Shown here piece after piece: positions 33,024 to 42,032 of a stretch of DNA of 64,000 nucleotides. The DNA is from Ensifer sp. PDNC004 (GTDB lineage Bacteria > Pseudomonadota > Alphaproteobacteria > Rhizobiales > Rhizobiaceae). Position 1 is the first letter of the stretch, and each line of letters begins with the position of its first letter. Under the pieces are notes generated by a model. That model saw only the letters and a list, made by a program, of their open reading frames with translations, did no database searches and was not told the origin of the DNA. The position numbers and the translations under genes were made by a program. The stretch spans positions 620,001-684,000 of the forward strand of contig NZ_CP070353.1 of NCBI RefSeq assembly GCF_016919405.1. The letters are read 5' to 3'.

Positions 33024-33532
33024 CAATCAACCAGGCAGGGGCAAAACAGGCAAAGGCACCGCGGCCCTTCACCGGCTGGCACATGCTCGGCGTCATGGTG
33101 CTGTTCTTCGGCACCATCATCACCGTCAATTTGATCATGGCCTGGAACGCCAGCAACAGCTGGAGCGGGCTGGTGGTGCAGAACACCTATGTCGCGAGCC
33201 AGCAGTTCAACGGCAAGGTGAAGGAGGCGAAGGCCTTTGTCGCCGATGGCCTCGACGGCAAGCTCAGCGTCGAAAACGAGGCGTTGCGCTACACGCTGAC
33301 GCGCCGGGGCAATCCCGAGATGACTGCCGACAAGGTGGTCGCCGTGCTGAAGCGCCCGGTCGAGGAGCATGAGGATGTCACGGTCGAGATGGCGCATCAG
33401 GGCGAGGGCGTCTTCGTTGCCGCAACCGTGTTGAAGCGCGGCCAGTGGATCGCCGACATCACCGCGACATCGGGCGACACCGTCGTCTATCGCCAGGCGA
33501 TCCGCTTCATGGTGCCGGGAGCCGCCCAATGA
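33020..33532 (+). CDS. fixH: Cytochrome cbb3 assembly protein FixH (CcoH)
   Basis: A 170-residue single-pass membrane protein: a short cytosolic tail, RPFTGWHMLGVMVLFFGTIITVNLIMAW as the membrane helix, then a periplasmic domain (about residues 45-170) with AYTLTRRGNP-like strands, as in CcoH. It is needed for stable cbb3 assembly. It overlaps fixG and fixI by 4 bp each (ATGA). Confidence 0.94.
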   Translation: MTINQAGAKQAKAPRPFTGWHMLGVMVLFFGTIITVNLIMAWNASNSWSGLVVQNTYVASQQFNGKVKEAKAFVADGLDGKLSVENEALRYTLTRRGNPEMTADKVVAVLKRPVEEHEDVTVEMAHQGEGVFVAATVLKRGQWIADITATSGDTVVYRQAIRFMVPGAAQ

Positions 33533-35817
33533 GTTGCTGCGCCCCCGGAACCGAAATGGCTCTGGAGACAGACAGGGCCGGGCAGGGACTGCCGACCACG
33601 GAGGAGCTGTGGTTGATGAGCCGCGCGCTCGGCGGCGGCCTGCGCCAGACGGATTTGAGCGTTCCCGGCGTTCATTGCGGCGCCTGCATCACCACGCTTG
33701 AAGGCGCCTTGAAGACGCGGCCGGAGGTCGACCGGGCGCGCGTGAACCTTTCATCGCGGCGCGTGTCGATCGTCTGGAAGGAAGAGGTCAATGGCTCGCG
33801 TACCGATCCGCGAGAACTGGCGCGGGCCATCCGCTCGCGCGGCTACGAAACCCATCTTTTCGCACCGGGCGAGGAAGACGGCGACCAGACGCTGAAGAAG
33901 CTGGTGCGCGCCGTTGCCGTCTCGGGTTTTGCCTCGGCCAACATCATGCTGCTTTCGGTCTCCGTCTGGTCGGGGGCGGAGGCGGCAACCCGCGATCTCT
34001 TTCATTGGATCTCGGCGCTGATTGCCGCGCCGACGCTGATCTATGCCGGACGCTTCTTCTATGCGTCCGCCTGGAACGCGTTGAAGCACGGCCGCACCAA
34101 CATGGACGTGCCGATCGCGCTCGCGATCACGCTCTCCTATTCGATCTCTCTCTACGAGACGATCACCCACGGCACCCATGCCTGGTTCGACGGCACGGTG
34201 ATGCTGCTCTTCTTCCTGCTGATCGGCCGCACGCTCGACCACATGATGCGCGGGCGCGCCCGCTCGGCGATCAGCGGCCTCGCGCGGCTCTCGCCGCGCG
34301 GCGCCATGGTGGTGGATGCTGAGGGCGGACGCGAATATCGTCCCGTCGACGAGATCAAGCCCGGCGAAAAGCTGGCCATCGCTGCCGGCGAGCGGATCCC
34401 CGTCGACGGCCGCATTCTCTTGGGCGCCAGCGATCTCGATCGCTCGATCGTCAACGGCGAGAGCGCGCCGGCGCCGGTCAAGGTCGGCGACACCGTCGAG
34501 GCGGGAACGCTGAACCTTACCGGACCGCTGACGATCGAAGCGACGGCGGCGGCACGCGACTCGCTGCTTGCCGAGATCATGGGGCTGATGGAAGCCGCCG
34601 AAGGAGGCAGGGCGCGCTATCGCCGCATCGCCGACCGCGCGGCGCAATATTACTCGCCGGCGGTGCATCTGCTGGCGCTCATGAGCTTCATCGGCTGGAT
34701 GTTCGTCAATGGCGATTTCCACCATGCGATGCTGGTCGCGGTCGCCGTGCTGATCATCACCTGCCCCTGCGCATTGGGGCTTGCGGTGCCGGTCGTGCAG
34801 GTGATTGCCGCCGGTCGGCTCTTCCAGAACGGCGTCATGGTCAAGGACGGCTCGGCGATGGAGCGGCTTGCCGAGATCGATACGGTGCTGCTCGACAAGA
34901 CGGGCACGCTCACGGTGGGCGAGCCGCGTCTCGTCAACGGTCAGGACATTCAACCTTCGATTCTCGCGACAGCGGCGGGGCTTGCGGTGCATTCGCGCCA
35001 TCCGCTGGCGATGGCCATTCATGATGCGGCGGCGCTCGCGCCCGTCGTCAACGGCGACATCCGCGAAATCCCCGGTGCCGGCATCTCGGCGCAGACCGAC
35101 GCTGGTGTCTACCGGCTCGGCAGCCGCGCCTTTGCCTGTGGCGATGCCGGCGAGGCGACCGGTCAGTCGGAAGTGATCCTGTCGCTCGACGGCCGCGAAC
35201 TCGCCTGCTTCCGCTTCGAGGATAGGCTGAGGCCCTTCGCCCGCGAAAGCATCGAGGAATTCGGAAGCCTCGGCCTGTCGACCGGCATTCTCTCCGGCGA
35301 CCGCGAGCCTGTCGTTGCGGCGCTCGCCCGCCGGATCGGCATCGAACGCTACAAGGCGGAACTGACGCCGCGCGGCAAGGTCGACGAATGTGCGGCGGCT
35401 GCCGAGGGCGGCCACCGGGTGCTGATGGTCGGCGACGGCATCAACGACGCGCCGGCACTCAGGGCGGCTCACGTCTCGATGGCGCCGGCAACGGCGGCCG
35501 ATGTCGGGCGCCAGGCGGCGGACTTCGTCTTCCTGCACCAGGGGCTGAACGCCGTGCCGATGGCGATCGATACGTCGCGCCGGGCCGGGCGGCTGATCCG
35601 CCAGAACTTTGCGCTCGCGATCGGCTACAACGTCATCGCCGTGCCGATCGCGATCCTCGGCTATGCCACGCCGCTGATCGCGGCGGTTGCCATGTCGACC
35701 TCGTCGGTGATCGTCGTTGCCAATGCCTTGCGCCTGCGCGCGGCGACCGGCAATGTCACGGCGGCAGCCGAACAGAAGGCAGCCGTCACGCTGCGGCCGG
35801 TCGGGAGTGCCTCATGA
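33529..35817 (+). CDS. fixI: Copper P1B-type ATPase FixI (CcoI)
   Basis: A 762-residue copper-exporting P-type ATPase that supplies CuB to cbb3 oxidase. The N-terminus has SCCAPG, then a heavy-metal-associated domain with VPGVHCGACITTLEGAL. The transmembrane metal site is ITCPCALGLAVP, the phosphorylation motif LDKTGTLTVG, the ATP-binding HP-type motif VHSRHPLA, and the hinge motif MVGDGINDAPALRAA. The start at 33529 overlaps the fixH stop. It overlaps fixS by 4 bp. As part of fixGHIS it should be induced by FnrN at low oxygen. Confidence 0.97.
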   Translation: MSCCAPGTEMALETDRAGQGLPTTEELWLMSRALGGGLRQTDLSVPGVHCGACITTLEGALKTRPEVDRARVNLSSRRVSIVWKEEVNGSRTDPRELARAIRSRGYETHLFAPGEEDGDQTLKKLVRAVAVSGFASANIMLLSVSVWSGAEAATRDLFHWISALIAAPTLIYAGRFFYASAWNALKHGRTNMDVPIALAITLSYSISLYETITHGTHAWFDGTVMLLFFLLIGRTLDHMMRGRARSAISGLARLSPRGAMVVDAEGGREYRPVDEIKPGEKLAIAAGERIPVDGRILLGASDLDRSIVNGESAPAPVKVGDTVEAGTLNLTGPLTIEATAAARDSLLAEIMGLMEAAEGGRARYRRIADRAAQYYSPAVHLLALMSFIGWMFVNGDFHHAMLVAVAVLIITCPCALGLAVPVVQVIAAGRLFQNGVMVKDGSAMERLAEIDTVLLDKTGTLTVGEPRLVNGQDIQPSILATAAGLAVHSRHPLAMAIHDAAALAPVVNGDIREIPGAGISAQTDAGVYRLGSRAFACGDAGEATGQSEVILSLDGRELACFRFEDRLRPFARESIEEFGSLGLSTGILSGDREPVVAALARRIGIERYKAELTPRGKVDECAAAAEGGHRVLMVGDGINDAPALRAAHVSMAPATAADVGRQAADFVFLHQGLNAVPMAIDTSRRAGRLIRQNFALAIGYNVIAVPIAILGYATPLIAAVAMSTSSVIVVANALRLRAATGNVTAAAEQKAAVTLRPVGSAS

Positions 35818-35972
35818 ACACGCTCATCTATCTCATTCCCATCGCGCTGTTTCTCGGTGGGATCGGCCTCGTCGCCTTCCTCTGGGCGTTGAAGAGCGGC
35901 CAGTACGAAGACCTCGAAGGGGCCTCCTGGCGGGTGCTGGACGATGGCGACGGCAAGCCCGAAAAGAAGTGA
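35814..35972 (+). CDS. fixS: Cytochrome cbb3 maturation small protein FixS (CcoS)
   Basis: A 52-residue protein with one membrane helix (IYLIPIALFLGGIGLVAFLWALKSGQYEDLEG), where the SGQYEDLEG motif is diagnostic for CcoS, and a charged tail ending KPEKK. It is required for haem and copper insertion into the oxidase. It overlaps fixI by ATGA and ends the operon; the stop lies in a hairpin. Confidence 0.94.
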   Translation: MNTLIYLIPIALFLGGIGLVAFLWALKSGQYEDLEGASWRVLDDGDGKPEKK

Positions 35973-35990
35973 TTTCGGCAGTAATCACTT
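35967..35990 (+). terminator. Hairpin at the end of fixGHIS
   Basis: A perfect 8-bp stem AAGTGATT / AATCACTT with loop TCGGCAGT overlaps the fixS stop codon. The following GTCCTTAATC has few T, so it is a weak terminator or an mRNA stabiliser. Confidence 0.45.
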
Positions 35991-36151
35991 GTCCTTAATC
36001 GATTTGAATGCCAAAACAACCTCCGCCGTCGCTTCTCGCGCCCGGGCCTTCGACAGAGCCCCGCGCGACGGGGCGAAGTTCAATTCGAAGAGCCGGCTCT
36101 GACGCGCTTATCCCGATCGCGCCCGGCACTTCTGTCCAAGGAGACAATCAC

Positions 36152-37582
36152 GTGTCACAGGCGGAAATCGGCCTAATCGGTCTCGGCGTCATGGGCTCGA
36201 ACCTGGCGCTCAACATCGCTGAAAAAGGCAACAAGATCGCGGTGTTCAACCGCACCGTCGAGGCCACGCACAAATTCTACGCGGAAGCCGGCGAACTCCA
36301 GGGCCAGATCGTGCCCTGCGACACCATTGAAGAATTCGTCGCCGCCATCCGCCCGCCGCGCCCGATCATCATCATGATCAAGGCAGGCGAGCCGGTCGAC
36401 CAGCAGATGAAGATCCTTGAGCCGTACCTCGCCAAGGGCGACATCATGATCGATGCCGGCAACGCCAACTTCCGCGACACGATGCGTCGCTTCGAGGCGC
36501 TGAAGGATTCGGGCCTCACCTTCATCGGCATGGGCGTTTCCGGCGGCGAGGAAGGTGCACGCCACGGTCCGTCGATCATGGTCGGCGGAACGGAAGAGTC
36601 CTGGAAGCGTGTCGAGAGCGTGCTGACCTCGATCGCTGCCAAATACGACAACGTGCCCTGCGTCGCCTGGCTCGGCGAAAACGGCGCCGGCCACTTCGTC
36701 AAGACCATCCACAACGGCATCGAATATGCCGACATGCAGATGATCGCCGAAATCTACGGCATCCTGCGCGACGGCCTGAAGATGTCGGCGAGCGAGATCG
36801 GCGAAGTCTTCGGCACCTGGAACAAGGGACGCCTCAATTCCTACCTGATCGAGATCACCGAGAAGGTGCTGAAGGCTGCCGATCCCCTGACCGGCAAGCC
36901 GATCGTCGACCTGATCCTCGACAAGGCTGGCCAGAAGGGCACCGGCAAGTGGTCGGTGATCGAGGCGCAGAACATGGGTGTGCCGGCAACCGGCATCGAG
37001 GCTGCCGTTGCCGCGCGCAGCATTTCCTCGATGAAGGACGAGCGCGAAGCGGCCGAGAAGATCCTCGGCCTTCCCGCAGTCGGCGAGTTCAAGGTGGCCG
37101 ACAAGGCGGCCTTCATCAAGGATCTCGAAAGTGCGCTGCTTGCCGCCAAGATCGGCGCCTATGCGCAAGGCTTTGCCGTGATGTCGGCGGCTTCCAAGGA
37201 GTTCGACTGGAATCTGCCGATGCCGACGATCGCCAAGATCTGGCGCGCCGGCTGCATCATCCGTTCGCAGTTCCTGGACGAAATCACCACCGCCTTCACC
37301 AAGGCGCCTGACGCCGCCAACCTGATCGTCACGCCGGCCTTTGCCGCCATGGTCAAGGACACCGACGGGGCACTGCGCCGCGTCGTCTCGGCGGCCGTTC
37401 TCGGCGGCCTGCCGGTGCCGGCGCTTGCCTCGGCACTCGGCTATTTCGACAGCTATCGCCGCGGCCGCGGCACGGCCAACGTCATCCAGGCGCAGCGCGA
37501 CTTCTTCGGCGCCCATGGCTTTGACCGCGTCGACGGCGCCGACAGCCATCATGGCCCGTGGGGCAGCGGCCTCAACGCCTGA
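36152..37582 (+). CDS. gnd: 6-phosphogluconate dehydrogenase, decarboxylating
   Basis: A 476-residue enzyme that converts 6-phosphogluconate to ribulose 5-phosphate with NADP. It shows GLIGLGVMGSNLALNIAEKG (nucleotide fold), FNRTVEATHKF, the active-site signature FIGMGVSGGEEGARHGPSIM, HFVKTIHNGIEYADMQ, and the C-terminal signature region RAGCIIRSQFLDEI. The length is typical of the long form. The start is GTG at 36152 with AAGGAGACAATCAC upstream; the ORF from 36008 adds a Pro/Arg-rich non-homologous leader. It is monocistronic with a terminator after it. Confidence 0.96.
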   Translation: MSQAEIGLIGLGVMGSNLALNIAEKGNKIAVFNRTVEATHKFYAEAGELQGQIVPCDTIEEFVAAIRPPRPIIIMIKAGEPVDQQMKILEPYLAKGDIMIDAGNANFRDTMRRFEALKDSGLTFIGMGVSGGEEGARHGPSIMVGGTEESWKRVESVLTSIAAKYDNVPCVAWLGENGAGHFVKTIHNGIEYADMQMIAEIYGILRDGLKMSASEIGEVFGTWNKGRLNSYLIEITEKVLKAADPLTGKPIVDLILDKAGQKGTGKWSVIEAQNMGVPATGIEAAVAARSISSMKDEREAAEKILGLPAVGEFKVADKAAFIKDLESALLAAKIGAYAQGFAVMSAASKEFDWNLPMPTIAKIWRAGCIIRSQFLDEITTAFTKAPDAANLIVTPAFAAMVKDTDGALRRVVSAAVLGGLPVPALASALGYFDSYRRGRGTANVIQAQRDFFGAHGFDRVDGADSHHGPWGSGLNA

Positions 37583-37605
37583 CCGTTCGGGTAAACAGAT
37601 CAATG

Positions 37606-37634
37606 CGGGGCGGCCTTCGGGTCGCCCCGTTTTC
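37606..37634 (+). terminator. Rho-independent terminator of gnd
   Basis: Stem CGGGGCG / CGCCCCG extended by a G-T and a C-G pair, followed by TTTTCG, 24 bases after the gnd stop. Confidence 0.8.
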
Positions 37635-37664
37635 GTTTGGGCCTCGTTTTGCCTGGACGGGGTG

Positions 37665-37853
37665 CTAGCCTGTCATCGAGACGGGTACAGATCGTTCGGT
37701 GGTTCCCCCGCCGCCTGAAGCGCTGGGATTGGAACAGGACTTGATCGGCAGGACGGCGAAAAGCGAGGCAATCATCAGCACAACGATGATCAGCACCAGC
37801 CTATCGGTGAAGGCGGCGCGAAAGATTTGCAGCACGTACTGTTTCGTCTTCAT
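37665..37853 (-). CDS. Small single-pass membrane protein (hypothetical)
   Basis: A 62-residue ORF: MKTKQYVLQIFRAAFTDR, a hydrophobic helix (LVLIIVVLMIASLFAVLP), then a polar Ser/Gly/Thr tail. The positive charges before the helix favour an N-in orientation. I recognise no family. The codon pattern is less biased than in certain genes here, and no strong ribosome site is seen, so it may not be real. A GTG nine bases upstream is an alternative start. Confidence 0.4.
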   Translation of the reverse strand: MKTKQYVLQIFRAAFTDRLVLIIVVLMIASLFAVLPIKSCSNPSASGGGGTTERSVPVSMTG

Positions 37854-38032
37854 CGTGCCCACGCGCTTTCATCGCCATCTCATGCTGGATGGCTTGGCTG
37901 CACCGTGGACGTCATGCGTCCGTTCATGGGAATGTACGTCAGACGGAAAACGGCCGAAAGGGCCGATTGTTGCGGGCTGAGGCTTGTGCGCCGCGTGACG
38001 CCAGTTGTCCCAAAGACCCCTGGCGGGCGCGG

Positions 38033-38395
38033 CTAGCGCCGAGAAGCGTGGCGGTCGTCGCGGGTTCGGCTGCGTTCGCCAGGGCGCTGCGAACCCCGCA
38101 TCGTTTCGCGCTCATCCGTGCGACGTGGGAATGGCGCAACCGTGTTTGCCGGTGACGAGCGGCGGCGCCGTTGCCGCAGCCTACCCAGCCTCTTTGGCGG
38201 ATCGACAAAGATCACCAGCAGAAAGCCGATGGCCATAAGCAGATAGGCCGGGACACCGGTCGTTGCGCTGCCGACGAAGGCGCAAAGCATGGCGAACGCA
38301 AGATAGATGCCGATGGTCAAGGGATTGGACAGGAAGGCCCACGCGCGGTTAGTCAGCCTGTCTTTCCATGCAATTCTCGATGTCATGCCGAACAT
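38033..38395 (-). CDS. Small two-helix membrane protein with Arg-rich tail (hypothetical)
   Basis: A 120-residue ORF starting MFGMTSRIAWKDRLTNRAWAFLSNP, with two membrane segments (TIGIYLAFAMLCAFVG and VPAYLLMAIGFLLVIFV) followed by about 50 residues very rich in Arg and Ser. Such a tail may be frame noise, with the true C-terminus unclear, or a nucleic-acid or lipid-binding tail. Starts at 38395 or 38386 are both possible. I recognise no family. Confidence 0.4.
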   Translation of the reverse strand: MFGMTSRIAWKDRLTNRAWAFLSNPLTIGIYLAFAMLCAFVGSATTGVPAYLLMAIGFLLVIFVDPPKRLGRLRQRRRRSSPANTVAPFPRRTDERETMRGSQRPGERSRTRDDRHASRR

Positions 38396-38721
38396 CACCC
38401 GTCTGAAGTGATTGGCAGCTTTTTGTTTGCTGCGATGGCGCCCCAGCCCGTGCAATATGTGACCGGTGCATGGCGCGGCAATGACACTCAGACCTTTGGC
38501 AGCAAGAGTCGGACCAAAGTCCCATCGATTTCACGGCGCGATAAGTTAGGATCGGTGGGCGTTGCCACGGCAGCGCCACAAGAACCTAGTTTTTTCAGTA
38601 CCGATTTAGAGCAGGGTCGCGTTATGCGTTTGGGTTCTGCTTGCAGGTCCTCGGTCCCGCCGAGGAAGGCGGTGACTGCGAAATGCTGGGCGCCGGCGCG
38701 CGACGCCCAGCTTGCTTTGCT
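38396..38721. other. Intergenic region (326 bp)
   Basis: It holds the upstream region of the small minus-strand ORF and the 3' flank of the ABC-F gene. The only structure I support is the hairpin at 38680-38711. Confidence 0.4.
38680..38711 (-). terminator. Probable terminator of the ABC-F gene
   Basis: Stem GCTGGGCG (38685-38692) / CGCCCAGC (38704-38711), followed on the minus strand by ATTTCG. It lies ten bases after the stop of the minus-strand gene. The short T-run makes it moderate. Confidence 0.5.
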
Positions 38722-40344
38722 TCAGCTGCGAAGACCCGGCGCTTCCTGGCCGGTCCGCTCGACATATTCCGTGTAACCACCGCCATACTGATGGATGCCC
38801 TCGGGCGTCAGCTCCAGCACACGGTTGGAAAGGGCTGCGAGGAAGTGGCGGTCGTGCGAAACGAACAGCATCGTGCCTTCGTAGTCCGCGAGCGCCTTGA
38901 TCAGCATTTCCTTGGTGTCGAGGTCGAGGTGGTTGGTCGGTTCGTCGAGAACAAGCAGATTCGGCGGGTCGAAGAGCATGATCGCCATGACGAGACGCGC
39001 CTTCTCGCCGCCGGAAAGCACCCGGCACTTCTTCTCGACATCGTCGCCGGAAAAGCCGAAGCAGCCGGCGAGCGCGCGCAGCGGCGCCTGGCCCGCCTGC
39101 GGGAAGGTGTCTTCGAGCTGCTGCAGCACCGTGCGGTCGCCATCGAGCACGTCCATCGCATGCTGGGCGAAGTAACCCATCTTGACGCTGGCGCCGAGCG
39201 CGACGTTGCCCTCGTCCGGCTCGGTGGAACCGGCGACGAGCTTCAGAAGCGTCGACTTGCCGGCACCATTGATGCCCATGATGCACCAGCGCTCGCGGCG
39301 GCGCACCATGAAGTCGAGACCTTCATAGATGCTGCGGCTGCCGTATTTCTTGTGCACGCCCTTGATGTTGATGACGTCTTCGCCGGAACGCGGCGCCGGG
39401 CGGAATTCGAAGTTGACCGTCTGGCGGCGCTTCGGCGGCTCGACCCGGTCTATCTTTTCGAGCTTCTTCACCCGGCTCTGCACCTGGGAGGCGTGCGAGG
39501 CGCGCGCCTTGAAGCGCTCGATGAACTTGATTTCCTTGGCGAGCATCGCCTGCTGGCGTTCGAACTGCGCCTGCTGCTGCTTCTCGTTCTGGGCGCGCTG
39601 CTGCTCGTAGAAGCCGTAGTCGCCCGAGTAGGCATTGAGCTGGCCGCCGTCGATCTCGATGATCTTGGTGATGATGCGGTTCATGAACTCGCGGTCGTGC
39701 GAGGTCATCATCAGCGCGCCGTCGTAGTTCTTGAGGAAGTCTTCGAGCCAGATCAGGCTTTCGAGATCGAGATGGTTGCTCGGTTCGTCGAGCAGCATCA
39801 CGTCGGGGCGCATCAGCAGAATGCGGGCGAGCGCCACGCGCATCTTCCAGCCACCCGAGAGCTTGCCGACGTCGCCATCCATCATCTCCTGGGAAAAGCT
39901 CAGGCCCGCCAGCACTTCGCGGGCGCGGCCCTCGAGCGCGTAGCCGTCGAGCTCCTCGTAGCGTGCCTGCACCTCGCCGTAGCGCTCGATGATCGCGTCC
40001 ATTTCATCGAGGCGATCCGGATCGACCATGGCGGCCTCGAGCTCGCGCAGTTCGGTGGCGACTTCGCTGACAGGCCCGGCACCGTTCATCACTTCGGAAA
40101 CCGCGCTGTTGCCGGACATCTCGCCGACGTCCTGGTTGAAGTAACCGATGGTGACACCCTTATCGACCGCGACCTGGCCTTCGTCCGGAGTTTCCTCGCC
40201 GGTGATCATGCGGAAGAGCGAGGACTTGCCGGCGCCGTTCGGGCCGACAAGGCCGACCCTTTCGCCGCGGTTGAGCGCGGCGGAGGCTTCGATGAAGAGG
40301 ATGCGGTGGCTGAGCTGCTTGCTGATGTTTTCGATACGGATCAT
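38722..40344 (-). CDS. ABC-F family ATPase (YbiT/Uup-like)
   Basis: A 540-residue soluble protein with two ABC domains and no membrane part. Domain 1 has GLVGPNGAGKSSLFRM, KLSGGWKMRVALARIL and VMLLDEPSNHLDLES. A charged linker about 240-310 (EQQRAQNEKQQQAQFERQ...) follows. Domain 2 has GINGAGKSTLLKL, LSGGEKARLVMAIML and LLVLDEPTNHLDLDT. ABC-F proteins act on the ribosome, some as antibiotic protection or translation factors. The arrangement and length resemble YbiT. The start at 40344 (MIRIENISKQ) is preferred to 40389, which adds a non-homologous leader. Monocistronic. Confidence 0.93.
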   Translation of the reverse strand: MIRIENISKQLSHRILFIEASAALNRGERVGLVGPNGAGKSSLFRMITGEETPDEGQVAVDKGVTIGYFNQDVGEMSGNSAVSEVMNGAGPVSEVATELRELEAAMVDPDRLDEMDAIIERYGEVQARYEELDGYALEGRAREVLAGLSFSQEMMDGDVGKLSGGWKMRVALARILLMRPDVMLLDEPSNHLDLESLIWLEDFLKNYDGALMMTSHDREFMNRIITKIIEIDGGQLNAYSGDYGFYEQQRAQNEKQQQAQFERQQAMLAKEIKFIERFKARASHASQVQSRVKKLEKIDRVEPPKRRQTVNFEFRPAPRSGEDVINIKGVHKKYGSRSIYEGLDFMVRRRERWCIMGINGAGKSTLLKLVAGSTEPDEGNVALGASVKMGYFAQHAMDVLDGDRTVLQQLEDTFPQAGQAPLRALAGCFGFSGDDVEKKCRVLSGGEKARLVMAIMLFDPPNLLVLDEPTNHLDLDTKEMLIKALADYEGTMLFVSHDRHFLAALSNRVLELTPEGIHQYGGGYTEYVERTGQEAPGLRS

Positions 40345-40456
40345 GTCTGCGGTAGCCTGAAGGGAGGAGCGGGGCGCGCACGCGCCCAATTGTTGCCCCG
40401 GCCTGTCGCAGGTTTCTGCGTCACAAGCAAGACTTCACGGCTGTTTTCGGCCGTTC

Positions 40457-41512
40457 CTAGGCCCTGAGACCACGCGAGATCGGCGGCTGGAACTCCGGCT
40501 GGCTGAGGCTCTGCAGCGTTTCCGGCGGCTGGCCGTCGATATGGCCAATCACCGCCTTTGCCAGTTCGCGACCGGCAATCCGGATATCCTCGTACATGGT
40601 CATCACTTCCGGGCGCAGCCAGCGCAGAAAGTCGCTCGGGGACTTCGACACCATGTCGCAGTCTTCGACAAGCTTCTTCTTGGCCATCTCCAGTCCCGCG
40701 ATCAGCGCGATCGCGCCGGAGCCACTGCCCGAGACGATGCCGTCGGGGGCATCGTCCGAGCGCATCAGCACCTCGAAGGCGTCGCGGATCTCGACCAGCG
40801 AATGGTCGATGTTGGTCTGGTGGAAGCCGACCGCATCGGCCTGGAAGTCGCGAAGTCCACGCTCGAAGCCGGCGCGCATGTGCGAATAGAAGGTGAGGTG
40901 CGGCGGCGGTTCGAGCAGCACCAGCTTGCGCCGGCCGCGCGCCACCAGCTTGCGCACCGCCTCATAGGCGAAGCGCTCGTTGTCGAAGTCGTGATATGGA
41001 TGCACGATGCCCATCTCGGTGCGGCCGTGGGTGACGAAGGGCAGGCCGCGCTCGGTGAGCAACGCCACGCGCGGGTCGTGCGGCTCGGTGCGCGAGATGA
41101 TCACGCCATCGGCAGCGCCTGTGTCGAGGATATAGCGGATCGGCGCCATCGCGTCCTTGACGGCGCTATAGGGGGTGACGACCAGGTGATAGGGCGTGCC
41201 GGCGAGGATCTCGGTGATGCCGACGACCATCGGGCTGGTGATGCCCATGATCTCTTCTTCCAGCGTCAGGACGAGGCTGATGACATTGGTCTTGCCGGTG
41301 CGCAGACGCACGCCGGCGCGGTTCGGCTGATAGCCGATCTGCTTGGCGACGAGGCGGACGCGCTCCTTGGTTTCGGCGCCGATATCGGGCGCGTCCTTCA
41401 ATGCTCGCGAAACAGTGGTGATGCCGAGCCCGGTCATGAAGGCGATCGTCTTCAACGTCGGCCGGGCCCCATCCGGCAGTGACTGCGGCCTGTTTTTCGT
41501 CTTGTTGTCCAT
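40457..41512 (-). CDS. LacI-family transcription regulator of the adjacent sugar operon
   Basis: A 351-residue regulator. The DNA-binding domain is at residues about 18-65 (PTLKTIAFMTGLGITTVSRALKDAPDIG, then VRLVAKQIGYQPNRAG with the hinge helix). It is followed by a periplasmic-binding-protein-like sugar domain (VISLVLTLEEEIMG, VVGITEILAGTPYHLVVTPY, GIVSGSGSGAIALIAGLEM). The start at 41512 (MDNKTKNRP) follows GGGTGACGGCG. It is divergent from the CUT1 importer, with operator-like palindromes in the 520 bp between. Its likely effector is the imported sugar or a breakdown product, such as mannose or a mannoside. It resembles regulators of the AglR type, but the operon content differs. Confidence 0.92.
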   Translation of the reverse strand: MDNKTKNRPQSLPDGARPTLKTIAFMTGLGITTVSRALKDAPDIGAETKERVRLVAKQIGYQPNRAGVRLRTGKTNVISLVLTLEEEIMGITSPMVVGITEILAGTPYHLVVTPYSAVKDAMAPIRYILDTGAADGVIISRTEPHDPRVALLTERGLPFVTHGRTEMGIVHPYHDFDNERFAYEAVRKLVARGRRKLVLLEPPPHLTFYSHMRAGFERGLRDFQADAVGFHQTNIDHSLVEIRDAFEVLMRSDDAPDGIVSGSGSGAIALIAGLEMAKKKLVEDCDMVSKSPSDFLRWLRPEVMTMYEDIRIAGRELAKAVIGHIDGQPPETLQSLSQPEFQPPISRGLRA

Positions 41513-41681
41513 CGCCGTCACCCGCCCACTCTCTTGCCGCACGCCGCCGGTTTGCCCACCCGGCAGCGAAACGCGTCGGTTCAGTCCCGTCCGCCGCGCC
41601 GTCGCCCTGTCACTTCCTCGCCTTATATACGAAAAGTCATTGGCGGCTATGCTGCTTTGGACGGATCAATTTGCTTCAAAT

Positions 41682-41695
41682 CTGTAACGATACAG
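41682..41695. promoter_or_regulatory. LacI-type operator candidate 1 (near the regulator gene)
   Basis: CTGTAACGATACAG, a CG-centred palindrome with one mismatch, 170 bp upstream of the LacI gene start. It shares the consensus CTGTAACGTTACAG with sites at 42004 and 57803. Confidence 0.6.
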
Positions 41696-41951
41696 TTGCG
41701 ATGTCGAGCGTTTTCGTTGCTGCGCTGCGAAAGATGGAGCGGGCAGGTTGAATCAGAGCCTTCGACACGTGATTTTTGCACGTGCGAAATGACGATCCCG
41801 GCGATGGGGTGCCTTTCTTGCTGAAAATACATGAATTTCAGCATGCTATAGGGATTTCCCGTTGGCCGCTAATGGGCTGGCAGGGGGTGCAAAGCGCTTT
41901 GGAATGCCGCTGTCATCTGCACGCAATAGGTGTTTTTTAAGATTCTGTTTA

Positions 41952-41988
41952 AATCGATTGTGGTGGGTGTTGCGTCCTGTAATCGATT
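41952..41988. promoter_or_regulatory. Pair of AATCGATT palindromes, possible second operator type
   Basis: AATCGATT occurs at 41952-41959 and 41981-41988, centres 29 bp apart, the second within TGTAATCGATTGCA. CG-centred sites like this are typical of LacI-family or related repressors, but the spacing differs by two bases from the TGTAACGTTACA type, so a second regulator may be involved. Confidence 0.4.
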
Positions 41989-42003
41989 GCACTAAGTTTT
42001 TTA

Positions 42004-42017
42004 CGGTAACGTTACAG
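42004..42017. promoter_or_regulatory. LacI-type operator candidate 2 (before the sugar-binding-protein gene)
   Basis: CGGTAACGTTACAG, with a perfect 10-bp core GTAACGTTAC, ends 15 bases before the ATG at 42033 and abuts the ribosome site GGGAGGAG. This position would block transcription or early elongation. Confidence 0.65.
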
Positions 42018-42032
42018 TGAGGGAGGAGACTC

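Larger units (their letters stand above)
41513..42032. other. Divergent control region of the sugar operon (520 bp)
   Basis: The region is AT-richer than its flanks and dense in palindromes: the operator-like sites at 41682 and 42004, two AATCGATT sites (41952-41959, 41981-41988), an inverted repeat CTGAAA...TTTCAG (41821-41841), and a hairpin built on two CACGTG boxes (41761-41788). No ORF is supported. Confidence 0.55.

Noticed and set aside
38722..40344. Calling the ABC-F protein an antibiotic resistance gene
   Set aside because: Its layout fits YbiT/Uup-type housekeeping ABC-F proteins; no resistance-type linker could be recognised.
41761..41788. Hairpin with two CACGTG boxes in the LacI/ABC control region
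   Set aside because: It has one bulged base and no T-run, and is not near a gene end, so I did not call a terminator; it may be an operator or chance.
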